Shown: positions 31,601-42,360 of the stretch, in pieces | How positions within the stretch are numbered: the first letter of the stretch is position 1 | Layout of the letters: the number at the start of each line of letters is the position of its first letter | Origin: Liolophura sinensis | Lineage: Eukaryota; Mollusca; Polyplacophora; Chitonida; Chitonidae | NCBI RefSeq assembly: GCF_032854445.1 | Contig: NC_088295.1 | Location: forward strand, 72,012,028-72,076,027 | Length of the DNA stretch: 64,000 bases | Direction of reading: 5' to 3' | The notes under the pieces: generated by a model | What the model saw: the letters and a program-made list of their open reading frames with translations, nothing else | Told to the model about the DNA's origin: nothing | The model's database searches: none | Program-made: the position numbers and the translations under genes

Positions 31601-34112
31601 TCATAATTACCATGGCAACATATGTTTTTAATATGTGTCGCCATGGTAGTTAAAGTCAACTCAACCTATGATTGCTTTGTGCAAGAAGCTGAAGAAAACT
31701 GGTCTTGACAGCCAATGAGCAAATGATTTAATTTATTAGGAAAATACACTCATTCCTTTAATTTTTGGGACAGATATTACCAGTGCTGAAAGCAGAATAT
31801 TATATTTTTTCCCAGCTTTTTGGAAAAGTAAAGTTATGAGTATGTTGTTCAGTAGATAATCTAACCATGTGAGCAAAAAGAAACTAAAAATACTCCTGCT
31901 ACAATTACATGTATACTGGCTAAAAAGAGCAGACTAGGTGTCCCACAAATCAGAACAAATAGGTAAATACAATAATGTTTTAAACTGAAGCCAGGCAATG
32001 TTCTTTCTGGCATGGAGGCAGATATTGAGTCGACTAAGTGCACTTTTTTTTTTTTTTTTTAAGATGAGGTTGCTGTCACATGGTACAGTGATGTCAATTT
32101 TTTGAAGAGCCTGTTTTTCACTAGGACCATTTGAGAAGGGGCTCAATGACAAATAAAAGCATCAACATAGACTTTACAACTGCTGAAACAACTTCGTTGT
32201 TGGAGTTTCACGTTAGCTGTGAAACATTAAACCTGGATACAGATTTTTCGCTCATACATGTGTGCTCTGTGAATTTCTGCATGTGTACTGTGTGAATTTC
32301 TGCAAATCTGCCTAGTGTGTCTTAGCTGGCGACGGCTATTTCGCAGGTGATCTTTCCGCTCCTAAATTCACTTATATAAATTTCACATAAATTCTGACGT
32401 CATCTTTGCCCCAGTCACATACTATTGCTTTCATTGGTTAAAATTGAATGGGGAGATGTTCAATGTGCACATGGGGCCTCCGTGGCTCAGTTGGTTAGCG
32501 CGCTAGCTCAGCGGAATGACCCAGGAGTCTCTCACCAATGCAGTCGCTGTGAGTTCAAGTCCAGCTCATGCTGGCTTCCTCTCCGGCCGTACGTGGGAAG
32601 GTCTGACTGTCGTGAGGGATGGTCGTGGGTTTCCGAAAGGCTCTGCCTGGTTTCCACCCACCATAATGCAGGTCGCCGTCGTATAAGTGAAACATTCTTG
32701 AGTACGGCGTAAAACACCAATCAAATAAATAAATCAATGTGCACACAAAGAAAAACAGTGTAAATAAGATGTTTATCATTCTAGAAACATGACATTTTAT
32801 ATGACATTGTTGCACTGTATAATTCGCGAAATATACCTTTTTTGAAAGGATTTACTTAACTTGTGAAATGCCCTGGATTCGAACTTCCATCAGACAGCAT
32901 GTCGGGTTCGTACCTGGTTGCTTATACCACAACACCCCTCAGGATGTGTTAGAATGTTTTTTTTTAAGACGCCTTCAAGACAGACGAACATTGTAAGGCT
33001 TGAATTTGCATGTGCATGTGTCATATTCTGTCTTGTGAACTATATCTCTGGAAGTTCGCATCCAGAGCATTTCACAACAAGTTAAGTAAATCCTTTAAAA
33101 AAAGTATAAGTTGCCAAGCAATGTCATATAAATGAAAGAAACTAGAATAATGAACACCTTATTTATGCTGTTTTTCTTTCTATGCAAATTGAACATCTGC
33201 CCAGTCAATTTAAACCAATCAAAACTCAGTAAGCATGTGTCCATGGGGAAAAAATGACGTCAGAATGCACGTGGAAATCAACACGTAAATATAACCCTAG
33301 TCCTTACAACTCCTCCAAAGGGTCTCCTCCATATTTGGCCAGCCTGAATGAATTAACGTAAGGATTGACGTAGAAAGTACGTGTAAATATAACCTAGACT
33401 TCACAAGTGCCATATTATTCGCCAGAAAAAAGACTCCAAACCAATTATTAAGGTGAAAATGACATAGAATGATATCAGCTGCCCATCCTCCTTGTGGAAT
33501 GTGTTCGTCGATGAACTATGCAACATTAACTGAGTGAGTGATTGAGTGACGAAGGAATCCTTAAAAAGCATGTACTGTGCCTCCTTGTTGCAGGATGGAT
33601 TTCCAGAGGCAAGTAAGCCGCCCCATATCTATACGGGTCAACCAATTGTTGCACTATCCCCTTCATGCCAAGCATCTTAGGTGTGACTTGACCCAGGATC
33701 TACTGCTCCCGGAGTGGACGCTCTACCAATTCTGCTATCGGGGCCGGTCGCAATATTAATTGACTTATTTATTTATTTCACTGGTGTTTTACGCCGTACT
33801 CAAGAATATTTCTCTTATACAACGGCGGCCAGCATTATGGTGGCAGGGTAACCGGACAGAGCCCAGGGAAATCACGGCCATCTCACGTTGCTGGATGACC
33901 TTCCCACGTAGAGCCGGAGAGCAACATTAACTGAACGTTGTTTCTCCGTGAGTCATTCCTAATTTCACGGTGTTTGTATGCATGTTGTTGTTGTTGTATT
34001 ATTATACCTTATGAGCTTCGATGCCAGAAAGCCGGCTCTTTTTCTCTTGGTCTTTGATGATAATAAACGGTCTTCCATATTCATCAAAGGCTATTGTGCC
34101 TTGACTAGTCAT
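22634..34112 (-). CDS. CCT5: T-complex protein 1 subunit epsilon (CCT5)
   Basis: One of eight subunits of the cytosolic TRiC/CCT chaperonin that folds tubulin and actin. Exons, high to low: 34112-34008, 31328-31103, 30663-30465, 29722-29530, 29166-29017, 28007-27888, 27618-27433, 26448-26311, 23579-23399, 22864-22746, 22636-22634. All phases agree, giving about 540 residues, the usual family length. Start [16 protein letters not shown] matches the family N-terminus. Seen: [18 protein letters not shown] and GDGTTGVV (ATP pocket), [14 protein letters not shown] and [13 protein letters not shown] (apical region), [22 protein letters not shown], and C-terminal [15 protein letters not shown]. The last splice joins ATG directly to an exon beginning TAG, so the stop is inferred from the junction; reading through the donor instead would give a seven-residue extension. 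Exon 26448-26311 has seeded a tandem array in its following intron. Introns also hold SINEs and inverted-repeat elements. The promoter is shared with TEX49. Confidence 0.96.
24243..24412. repeat. Dispersed repeat, copy 1 of a direct pair
   Basis: About 170 bp (cttctgaaacat .. ctttcagtgccaaagtctgg .. cacaaaatcctggccca .. gtgcttacgtgta) repeated at 25377-25548 in the same orientation. Lies in the CCT5 intron 23580-26310. Between the copies are SINE-like phrases (24660-24720 and 25140-25200) but no gene. Confidence 0.75.
25377..25548. repeat. Dispersed repeat, copy 2 of a direct pair
   Basis: Same order of words as 24243-24412 (cttctgatacaca .. ctttcagtgccagagtctgg .. cacaaaatcctggcccac .. gtgcttttgtgta), with several small differences. 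Probably two insertions of one element or a local duplication. Confidence 0.75.
25584..26310 (-). repeat. 109-111-bp tandem array built from the 3' end of CCT5 exon 8 plus its donor
   Basis: Seven extra copies follow the real exon (26311-26448) in the intron. The marker gagcaggtaagctcagctgc occurs at 25591 (variant), 25702, 25812, 25901, 26012, 26121, 26230 and, in the real exon, 26339; spacing is 109-111 bp with one 89-bp unit. On the minus strand each copy encodes RN(I/N)VRDNRVV .. [14 protein letters not shown] and then a donor, either aag|gtgagtgg or cag|gtgaatgg. The 111-bp copies keep frame through the donor; the 109-bp copies shift it. None has a convincing pyrimidine-rich acceptor, so the real exon should be the first one. 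Confidence 0.92.
26700..27295. repeat. 71-bp minisatellite in CCT5 intron 7, about 8 copies
   Basis: Units containing tatatcccatataggcaaga, ggaaagtggtctccacagaa and cctcatgctccttcacctcg recur at 71-bp spacing (frames start at 26790, 26861, 26932, 27003, 27074, 27145). The 71-bp period shifts frame, so the short overlapping ORFs are artefacts. A/G variants (aaaaggaaagtag/aagaggaaattgg) alternate. Confidence 0.92.
28516..28908. mobile_element. MITE-like element with about 70-bp terminal inverted repeats
   Basis: The left arm (tagactactgaaaactatgc gtaaaaatacttt..) and the reverse complement of the right arm match over about 70 bp at roughly 80 percent by eye, including AAACTATGCGTAAA. The interior is about 250 bp with no frame. 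In the CCT5 intron between exons 28007 and 29017. A TA-type target site is possible but not clear. Confidence 0.7.
32360..33300. mobile_element. Long foldback (inverted-repeat) element interrupted by a SINE
   Basis: The two halves are reverse complements over several hundred bases. Matching blocks, left then right: attctgacgtcat (32391 and 33250 area), ttggttaaaattgaatgggg, agatgttcaatgtgca, aaagaaaaacag, aataagatgtttatcattct, atatgacattgttg, aaaggatttacttaac, ggattcgaacttcc (right copy near 33050-33065). The left arm is split by the SINE at 32472-32733. The centre, about 32900-33040, is unpaired. No protein frame. It lies in CCT5 intron 1; the part of that intron at 31330-32350 shows nothing else notable. 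Confidence 0.75.
32472..32733 (+). mobile_element. SINE family A, full length, with 12-bp target duplication
   Basis: Head ggggcctccgtggctcagtt ggttagcgcgctagc (tRNA-like A box), gtgagttcaagtccagctc (B-box-like), central cctctccggccgtacgtggg, cctggtttccacccaccat, tail attcttgagtacggcgtaaa and (aaat)n. Target duplication tcaatgtgcaca at 32460-32471 and 32734-32745. It sits inside the left arm of a foldback element, so it is the younger insertion. Confidence 0.95.
33530..33749 (-). mobile_element. SINE family B, internally deleted
   Basis: tgagtgagtgattgagtgac at the left and the tRNA-like head ccaattctgctatcggggcc at the right, with much of the tail and centre missing compared with the full copies. 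Confidence 0.8.
33766..33922 (-). mobile_element. SINE family A, reverse, head missing
   Basis: (ttta)n, ggtgttttacgccgtactca agaatatt, cggcggccagcattatggtg, ccttcccacgtagagccgga. Ends before the tRNA-like head. Directly adjacent to the family B copy at 33530-33749. Confidence 0.88.
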
Positions 34113-34403
34113 CGTTGCGGATGTCCAGCTGATGTCCTGTAACGATGATCGTGGATTTCAAAACATGTACACTCACGCCTCAGAAACTGCCCTAAACCAG
34201 CATGGACGCCTGATCCCGCGATATTCAGCGAGAGTTGTCAGGACATAAACAGTAAGCACGTGACTAGCCTAGCAACGCTCGGAAGCACATGTCGGCTTGT
34301 CTTGACATACACACACAAAAGGCAACAAGCAGAAAAGCAAACCTATGCGAACCTTTGTGTTGACAAGACAGCCGATAAGTGTAGATCACAACCGGAAGAA
34401 AAC
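34113..34403. promoter_or_regulatory. Shared bidirectional promoter of CCT5 (-) and TEX49 (+)
   Basis: Only 291 bp separate the two divergent start codons. The interval is less AT-rich than its surroundings and has no TATA box. An E-box CACGTGAC starts at 34257. Overlapping it, gtgactagcctagcaac (34260-34276) ends in the RFX half-site AGCAAC and loosely fits an X-box. RFX control is known for ciliary genes and would suit TEX49; its use here is inference. Confidence 0.55.
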
Positions 34404-37400
34404 ATGGCGTTCTTCGGGCTCACACATTTAGGGCACCAAAACATCTTAAGGGAAGCGACGATTGAAGCGAAACTACAGCGGGGTCATACCACTCTGGGGT
34501 TTACAGCCCTGCCCCCACTGACAGCTAGTAACACCCGGCAGAGATCGATCGTACCCATAAACCAGACGTCAGGCTACGGCCCCGGCCATCAGGGATCGTA
34601 CGTAGAGTACACGAAAATGAGGACGAAGCATATTAGAAATCACACAGGTGAGAAACTGCTCCTTTAATAAAGCCTTTATGATACCGGTACGTACCGGAAT
34701 AGTGTTGATTCCAATCGAAATAGGCCTGCCAAGGTATCTGTCATAAAATAAAGGGACTTTCGGTAGCCCAGCCTCTGTGATAATATATCATCCAGGCCAG
34801 CTATGTGTATATGTAACATTATCAAGCACTTTCATGTGTGTAGGCCTACACATGCCTGCGTATTTCGTGTCATTAAATTAGTCTAGTGGCCTATGACCCA
34901 CCGGTATCGGTCTTTATGAAACTTCCTATAATATGTAAAACACCTCCGTCAGCTGTGGTAAAACGCGTATACATTCGCGTCCTAAGGACACAGTGGTCTA
35001 ATGCACAATTTCTTGCTATTCCGTGCATAATGCGTTCCAAGTACCCGACTTCCATCTACCCTGCCAAGCAGACAATGACTGGGAAACATAACCTCATTGG
35101 TACATGTAATAACATAATAATATATTAACATCTTATTTATTTTACACAAAAGTAACCCTGTCTACAAAACACATTTATATAAGCAGGTTTAACAAGAAGC
35201 TGCGTAACTCAATCTAATTATAAATAATACATTTGAACCCTGTATATGCACATACATAGATACTGAAATGACGAAATCACATACTTTTTGATCAAAGTAA
35301 GACGCTCCAGGGTTTGACAGTTTCAGCCAAGTATTCTGCTTAACCGGAAACTAGTAGGCCTATATGCCTATATAAACTTCAGTTTGACTTGACACGGATC
35401 GATGTGTATAGAAATTAACAAGCTGATCGATATTCTTACTGGATTATACCTAAAACTTACTTATGGGTCTAAATGATCTTAAACCGATAATACCGAAAAT
35501 CCTTGCAAGGATATGCATGTATGTGTCGATATACAGGCTGTGTTAGGCCTTAGCTAACTCGATAGTTACACTGGTATATACGCCTCTAAAGGTATGAAGA
35601 CGATGTCGTATTTTGTTAAGTTTATGCAGATCTTCAGACAACTCTTGTGGTGTTAACTTCTGTAAAATCTATTTGTTGACGTCTTATGTATACAGGTTCA
35701 CACAATGCCTGATATACTGAAAATTTATTTGAATGGTGCCTTAGTCGTCGTACTCAAGAATTTTCGACTTATATCACTAGGCGGTTAGGTGTACGGTGGA
35801 GGGATACCGGAGCGCCCAGTGTAAACCACTGCCCTTAGGCAGTTACCTGGCAATTCTCCTGACTGACCAATGTACATGTACTTAGCCTTGTGTATAAGTA
35901 TGGTAGCTATCGTTATGGTATGTAAGCCTAGATACGTCAGTCATATCGCCACGTGCAGGTTCCGTGTGGATGTTCGTGGACTGGCCACTCTGACAACCAT
36001 CAGCAGTAAATGGAATGTTTATTCTCTGAATATGTATCCTGTTTGTCAGCCAAAAGCCTTTGACTCATGCATGTTCATATATGGTTTCTCGATGTAGGCC
36101 TACATGTACATGTGCATGCACAGATCTTCTGACTACAACAATGCATTATAGGCTTTGTAAAAAAATTCTTTGTTCATCTCTGTGTATAGGCCTATAAACT
36201 GCTTTTTTATGTCCTTTTACGCAGTAAAGGTGAGAGGATTGATGTTTTCTTTCACCAGGTTCAAATCGGTTAAAGTTGGTGTCACTACTGCAACGCAGTG
36301 TTGTAGTCCATTTAGAGCATTCCAGCGGTGTAGAGCAAATATTAAAGCGTTTGAAATAAAATTTAAACTATAATAACAGCGTGAATGCACTTACATTCAT
36401 TGGCGTCAGGTGCCGGACAGTCAAAGCAATCACATTGTCAATGTCATAAACCTGGCTTTTACCACTGAGCTATGCAGCAGTGGTAAGCTTGTTGATACTT
36501 TGAGGCAACAAGTGAGCACATATATTTGTGTATCTCTAGTGTGTATAGTTTGATATTTGACACATTTTCGTATTTTCTTTTATTTGAAGATTACTTTTGA
36601 TTAATGGTATATATCTATTTTTTATATCACAAAACGACATGAGGGCGCGTCTTCAAATCTGGACTGATACCTTGGAAATTGATTTCTGACTTAAAACCCC
36701 GTCACAATATTTAGTGTTTAGTATTTAAAATTTTAACTGAATCAAATATACGTTTTAACTTTTGTGGAATCGGCCGTGCTCCCGACTGCGCAAATTGGAA
36801 GATTTGTCAGGTACCGGGTATATGTGCTTATGAAGACGTTGTATTTAAATCTAAATAAAATCCAAGTTACTCAACCCAGAAGTCTTCCTGAATATTCTGA
36901 CTAAATCTCCAGAATTTATGTTTATTTTTATGTTGTATTTATTGGGTTTTAGATCCGATGTCCATCTACAGATATCCGTTGACCACGAGTCAGAACTACG
37001 GTTGGCTTAGAATGGATAGATCTCTGAGGGAAAAACTACCTTGGACCCATGTGGCTCGTTACCCACAAGTCAACAGTGAAATGACAAGGTATGTCTGTAT
37101 ATCCGCATTTGTTCCGGCTGCAATGTACTACTCCTACATGGTTGTGCATGTGCACTGACGATGGATAGGGACAACATTCACAGACATCGACCAATGTCCA
37201 AGTTTTCGTACTCGTAAATATTGTTTCGGGTTGATGACATTGTTTATGCTATATGATGCCATAAAAGTTACATATAAGTTATTTACAACGTTTGTAAAAG
37301 TGTTTGGGATAATATGAATTTAACCTATTACCTCATACAGCTATGTAGGTCTATATTAATGGGGTTGTTAGGCAGGATGTTATTATAACGGAACTTGCTA

Positions 37401-40400
37401 CTTTTCAAGTGTGTCGTAAATTAGGATAAAGTGCCCGTCATGATTATACGCGTACCTGCATGGCATAAATGTCATCTTTATGTTAAAATTCAGCAACCTA
37501 CTCTTGTGTCAAGGTTATTCCTGTGACTCGCATATAAACAAGATTTAACTCTGAACTTTTGTGTAATAATAATAATAATAATAATAATAGCCCTGGTTTC
37601 AGGGAACGTTGATACATTGCCGTTATTTTGCTGATTATTTTGTTATGACATACATTTTAATAACTTTTAAAAAAGTTTTTATGTTTAGAAACGTATATCA
37701 AGATGATATCATATAGGATGTACATGTGTGTGCATATGGATGTTGAATATCATACATTAGAAGTAAGTATGATCCCAGTGCATTGCCTTGTGACGCGTGG
37801 GCACGTCCCAAGAAGTACACGTGGCACATCAGTATTGGAGAATACTTGCTGGAGTGGGCTTCCTCGTCAGTTGTAGCTCTTTCTTATAGGCCTACCAGAC
37901 AGGCAACATGATAAATTATCCACGTTGCACATGCATTCTAAGCTTTCCTTAGTTCGTCAAGGACACACCACTCACTGCTACAACAATATTAATCATACTG
38001 GTACAGTTAGGTAGGCATGCATGGGATATCTCTACCTGGTTGTGCCATTGTTGCACAATTGTTGTACCATTAAATACTACCACTAAGATTTGTCGTCCAG
38101 CATTAATGTGCATGGCAAACAATGCAAGTTAGTCATCGCCTCAAGGATGCCCAGACTTCCACCGGTTGCTGATTTAAGTTGATACTCAAGCAGATTTATG
38201 CATGTATTATATGCTTTTCACATTCACCGGTTTGTGATTTTGTTTATTTGTGTGTATTCATGGGGTAGCTTCCAAAATGTTTTTGGCCATACGATGTACA
38301 ATAATAGGACCCCTTTGTAAAAGTGCAGATCCAACGGCGCCATGATTACACTGTGACGTTACCTCATTATAGCGCATCATGCCGATGATACCAAACACCT
38401 TAAGTCTTACGCTGTCAAAAACGAAGGACTGATCGCCCTTTATCAAGACGGAAATATCTGAACGAGACCCAACATCGAAATATAAGCTTATATATAATTC
38501 AGTAATCGTCTCATTGGATGAGAGCAAACGACCAGACCCTTTGGCTGTTTGGCAAGTCTTCTTTGAACACCTGAACGCCTACTCTCCTTGGGACCGTAGT
38601 TGTAGGTCTACTTAACCTCTGCTGAAAAGCCTGCACATCTGGCATACGCTGACGTAAACATAGCTATCTAAGATAATCCTGGCCCACCAATGTGAACTAC
38701 CGTACTATCTCTTGGCGGGAAATCGTAAACAGTAAATGACAGCTGACATTAGGAGACATCTATAGCTTGCGACAATGATGCGAAAATCATTCAAATCAAA
38801 AGAAAATATTCTGTCGATTTCAAGGTATGAGGTAAAATCTGTTTAGCGCAACTAGTTTCAAAAGTGAACAATCCTGTTGTGGTTGTCCCGAGGTGTGATT
38901 TGACGATGGAAAGCCAGGTCTCAAAAGGAGCTCCCGAAGGCTTTCCGTCTTGTCTTCCCGTGTCGTTGTTGTTTCAAAAGGAGATTGTATATATCTGCAG
39001 GCCATGTTCTGTGCAATTGAATAAATTAGGAAACGCTGTGTCGAAGGAGGAAACCTGCATGTGAGAGAGCAAGAACATTTGCAAGGACATTAAAGAGCAA
39101 TTGGAAACAAGGTAGCGGAGAGTGGCTCGAATGTCCGTCGATCGGCAGTCCATCTCCCCGTATGTTTGTCTGCTGATGTAATTACATATAGGCTACTACA
39201 AATAGTAGATGACACAATGGCATCACAAAAGTTTAACATGCCACGTATGTATCTTATATCAGTGACAAGTTGATCTTGATTTATTTTAAAATGTCGATTG
39301 ATGGAATATGGCCTTTTTAACATATACTCATTTGTTGTGAACAAAACACAACAGATGAGTTCCTTAGTGTTAGAGCAATGCATTTATACATCTACATGTA
39401 CGTGCAGGTGTGACTTCTGTTTTTATGTCGTAATCCAAATGTTACCTGACTAAGTAAAACCATTTCATCTCGAGATCAGATATATGTGGCGGTGTTTATT
39501 GTTTATCTAACATTCCCACCGTGTTAAAGCAGATATTTGATTTAAAGTCATTTGTGAAAATATATATTTCTTCAAATAACCTTACGGAAATTTGTCATAA
39601 GGAGGTTATGTCTAAAGCTTTCATCAGAGCCCTTACTCCCAGTACATACTGATGGACATAAAACATTGTGTACATTCCCCTTCTGTCATCCTGTGTGGGA
39701 CCTTGGCACAGGTTGTGGATCTGTGTTCAGGTGCTGAACTCTTACTTCCCATCTGGTACGAATGCGTGCATCAGTGTTTTCAAATATTGATGAAGATTAA
39801 CCATCAAGCTCGTTTCCTCAGCATTCTTTAGTATGGATTACAACTTGTAAAACGAAGTTTCTGTATGAATTATTTCTTGAACAGGTTCCGACACGCCAAT
39901 CCCTTGTACTGGTAACTGTTGATGGTAATGGTTTTTACGTAGAGCGAATAGGTCATACCTAGAGCCTATGTAGTTTCATGCTTCATTGTAGATTTATAGG
40001 TAGGCCAATAGTTGCATTATTGGTAACTTTAGCTGTCTTTGCTGTAGACAGTGTACGATGTATTTAATATAACTGTTAAAATGTGAAACATTGTCAGGTT
40101 AAGCTTAATTTTGTCGACTCCATTTAATATAATACATGTATGTGTATAATAGATTAACACAACTTAAATTTTTCGTGGAATGTCTTTGATTATTACGCTT
40201 TTAACATGTTTATTATGCTATTAACATGTTTTCAAGTTAAGGATATGTGGTTCAAGTTACCAAAGAGTATGTGGTTCAATTTAACAAGAGTATGTTGTTC
40301 AAGTTACGAAGAATACGTTGTTCAAGCTATCCAGAGTATTGTGGCGAGTATGAGTTCTCTCATCTACAGAAAGCAAAAGAGTTTTACATGGTAAAAATCT

Positions 40401-40915
40401 GCTAATTACCATTTAAAGTTTGCTGTATCGCTAGGCCGGCTTGTTGGTGGTATTCTGTTATTACTTCTCCATAAACCTGACCGCTGTCATATAAATGAAA
40501 TATTCTTGAGTATAACGTTATGATCACAATCAAATAAATAAATAAATAAATGATAACGAAAATCGTTACTTATTCCATTTGCAAGGGGTTATCAGTCTGA
40601 TTCTGTTATGTACCGGCATTATCGACTTCATGAAACCCTGTTCAGAATTACCGAAATCTTTCCAGATATACCAAAAATAATCGCTGGATGTCGGAGAACC
40701 CTTTGTGAGTTAGAAATGACATCAAATGGGTGTAGAAATTAATAAATCAGATATTCAGCCGAGGAGAGCATTGTAGTGCTGAGGAGAGTATTGTAGTGCT
40801 GAGGAGAGTATTGTAGTGCTGAGGAGAGTATTATGGTGCTGAACAGTTTATTCTTTTGTTTTTCAGATTTGTGGATGAAATGGCAACGACCAACCGGGAA
40901 TTCCGACTGTTTTGA
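34404..40915 (+). CDS. TEX49: Testis-expressed protein 49 (TEX49/SPMIP11) ortholog
   Basis: Small microtubule inner protein of sperm axonemes. Three exons: 34404-34647, 36953-37088, 40867-40915, with matching phases, giving 142 residues, the family size. Start MAFFGLTHLGHQN fits the family N-terminus; an upstream in-frame ATG at 34260 was rejected for this reason. Exon 1 ends with GSYVEYTKMRTKHIRNHTG. Exon 2 reads DPMSIYRYPLTTSQNYGW .. WTHVARYPQVNSEMTR. Exon 3 encodes FVDEMATTNREFRLF and TGA, the conserved C-terminus. Without the third exon the protein would stop early, so the 3.8-kb second intron matters. Introns hold SINE pieces and short tandem repeats; no other gene was seen in them. A sperm/cilium role is taken from the family. 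No clear AATAAA follows the stop. Confidence 0.88.
35728..35862 (-). mobile_element. Diverged SINE-like fragment
   Basis: Contains gtcgtcgtactcaagaattt and ggataccggagcgcccagtg taaacc, similar to the reverse-oriented SINE tail and to a central motif also seen near 24670 and 41795. Boundaries uncertain. In TEX49 intron 1, where 34648-35720 and 35870-36950 show nothing else. Confidence 0.5.
37566..37591. repeat. (AAT)n microsatellite
   Basis: Perfect AAT repeat in TEX49 intron 2. Confidence 0.95.
40243..40345. repeat. 23-24-bp tandem repeat, 4 degenerate copies
   Basis: tatgtggttcaagttaccaa agag recurs four times with substitutions (ttcaatttaac, ttcaagttacg, ttcaagctatc). In TEX49 intron 2. 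It leaves a short open frame but no splice context. Confidence 0.7.
40430..40553 (+). mobile_element. SINE family A, 3' fragment
   Basis: Keeps ccgctgtcatataaatgaaa tattcttgagtataacgtt and an (aaat)n end. Head and most of the centre are absent. Confidence 0.75.
40761..40840. repeat. 20-bp tandem repeat, exactly 4 copies, next to a TEX49 acceptor
   Basis: Units gaggagagtattgtagtgct; the last has ttatgg. The array ends 26 bp before the exon 3 acceptor at 40866, so it sits in the branch-point region. Confidence 0.9.
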
Positions 40916-41929
40916 GCTGCCTATATTTACGATCACTTCCTTTGTACTGCCTCCCTGGTTTGTCCGGCCTTCCAGAGTCTTTTGTCTACCAGCACATCAA
41001 CTTCGTCTTGCCAGTGTGTCTGGATGCATGCGCCGTGCAAAACAAATATTTATATTCTTTATGTCAGATTGTCCATTCTTGCTCCTGTTGATGAAAGAGA
41101 CCAATACCACAGTATTAAGCCAGAAGGTTGTAGCACGTGTTTGTAAAACGTTACCTCTATAGCGGTGTTAAGACATAATAACTGTACACATTAATTTATG
41201 AGGTGACCCACTTTTGAATGGAAAGTTATGAAACCGTTTATTAGCCTGATGTTACGGTGACGTTATGGCTGACTGATTCACCCTGAGGCAAGATAAAGCT
41301 CCTTTGTTTCTTTCGATATACTTTCAAAGAAGCCCAATGAAACTTGTCATCTCGCGGGAACCGAATTAATAATACACGGTTAAAAAATAAGAAAACAAAT
41401 AATTATATGGAAGAAAAAATTGCTGGATGCAAATGGGGCAGCGTAGAATGTCACACGAGTCTTGCAAAGATGTGTATTTTGTTTATACTGTATTAAATAT
41501 GTGAGTAAAGAGGCTCTTTACACCCAAGATTAGTGCAGAGCTTTTTGTCTCCCATATAATTAATCCATCGTGTCGTATGTAGACGTAGCTCTGAGACTGG
41601 GAGATCATGTTCCCATCTTTACTCTTACATTAGTTGCATTCCTGGAATCTGAAGATGAGAAGAATGAAACATATCTGGGATCTGTTTTAGACAGTACCTT
41701 TTTATTGCCTATTATTTAATCGATTTGTGTTGAGCATGATGGTGAAAAATGTTTCACTTAGACAGCAGCGTCCAGGGTTTATGGGTGTAAAGGAAACGAG
41801 AGTGCCCAGAGTAAACCATCTGACAGATCCCCTGACTTTCAGCTGAAGCCGAATCACATTTTTCCTTGTTACCGCAGTCCAAATACGTGCTCTACTCGAC
41901 GGCTTAATTACCAGGAAAGCACAAAGACT

Positions 41930-42020
41930 CTACCAGCTGCGCAGTGCCAAAACTATACCAGCTGTACAGTGCCAAAACTATACCAGCTGTACAGCGCCAA
42001 AACTTATCAGCTGTACACAT
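41930..42020. repeat. 27-bp tandem repeat, about 3.5 copies
   Basis: accagctgtacagtgccaaa actatac repeated with small changes (gcgcagtg, acagcgcc). Confidence 0.85.
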
Positions 42021-42267
42021 CTTTATCCCGAAACTAATCCGTTTTTTATTTCAGTTTGATTAGTGGGCTATATTTATGTTCCATATAAAAAATATTTCAC
42101 TTCTACCGCATTTCGACATGTTTTTGACGGTCTTCCTGACATAAAGCCGTAAATAGTATACTGGGTCGAAAACATGTCGGATTGGGGAGGAACCATGTCA
42201 TTGAATCGGTGGTCTAAGCACAGGCCAGCGCAGTGTGAACGCTACATGGGTTGGTAGAAAGCCCCTA

Positions 42268-42360
42268 GGTATGTTATGTTATGCTATGCTATGCTATGCT
42301 ATGCTACGTTACCCTACACTATACTATGCTACCTTGCGCTAAGTTGTACAATATACTATA
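42268..42360. repeat. Pentanucleotide repeat (atgct)n decaying to (acact/atact)
   Basis: atgttatgttatgctatgct atgctatgct then gradual decay. The same 5-bp period recurs in the larger arrays at 43.4 and 46.1 kb. Confidence 0.85.

Noticed and set aside
32472-32560. tRNA gene in the SINE heads (also 16503, 50671, 63672)
   Set aside because: Head has A- and B-box-like words but cannot form a complete cloverleaf with an acceptor stem, and always continues into the SINE body.
34260-34403. Upstream in-frame ATG for TEX49
   Set aside because: Family members start at MAFF; the added 48 residues show no conservation I recognise and overlap the promoter.
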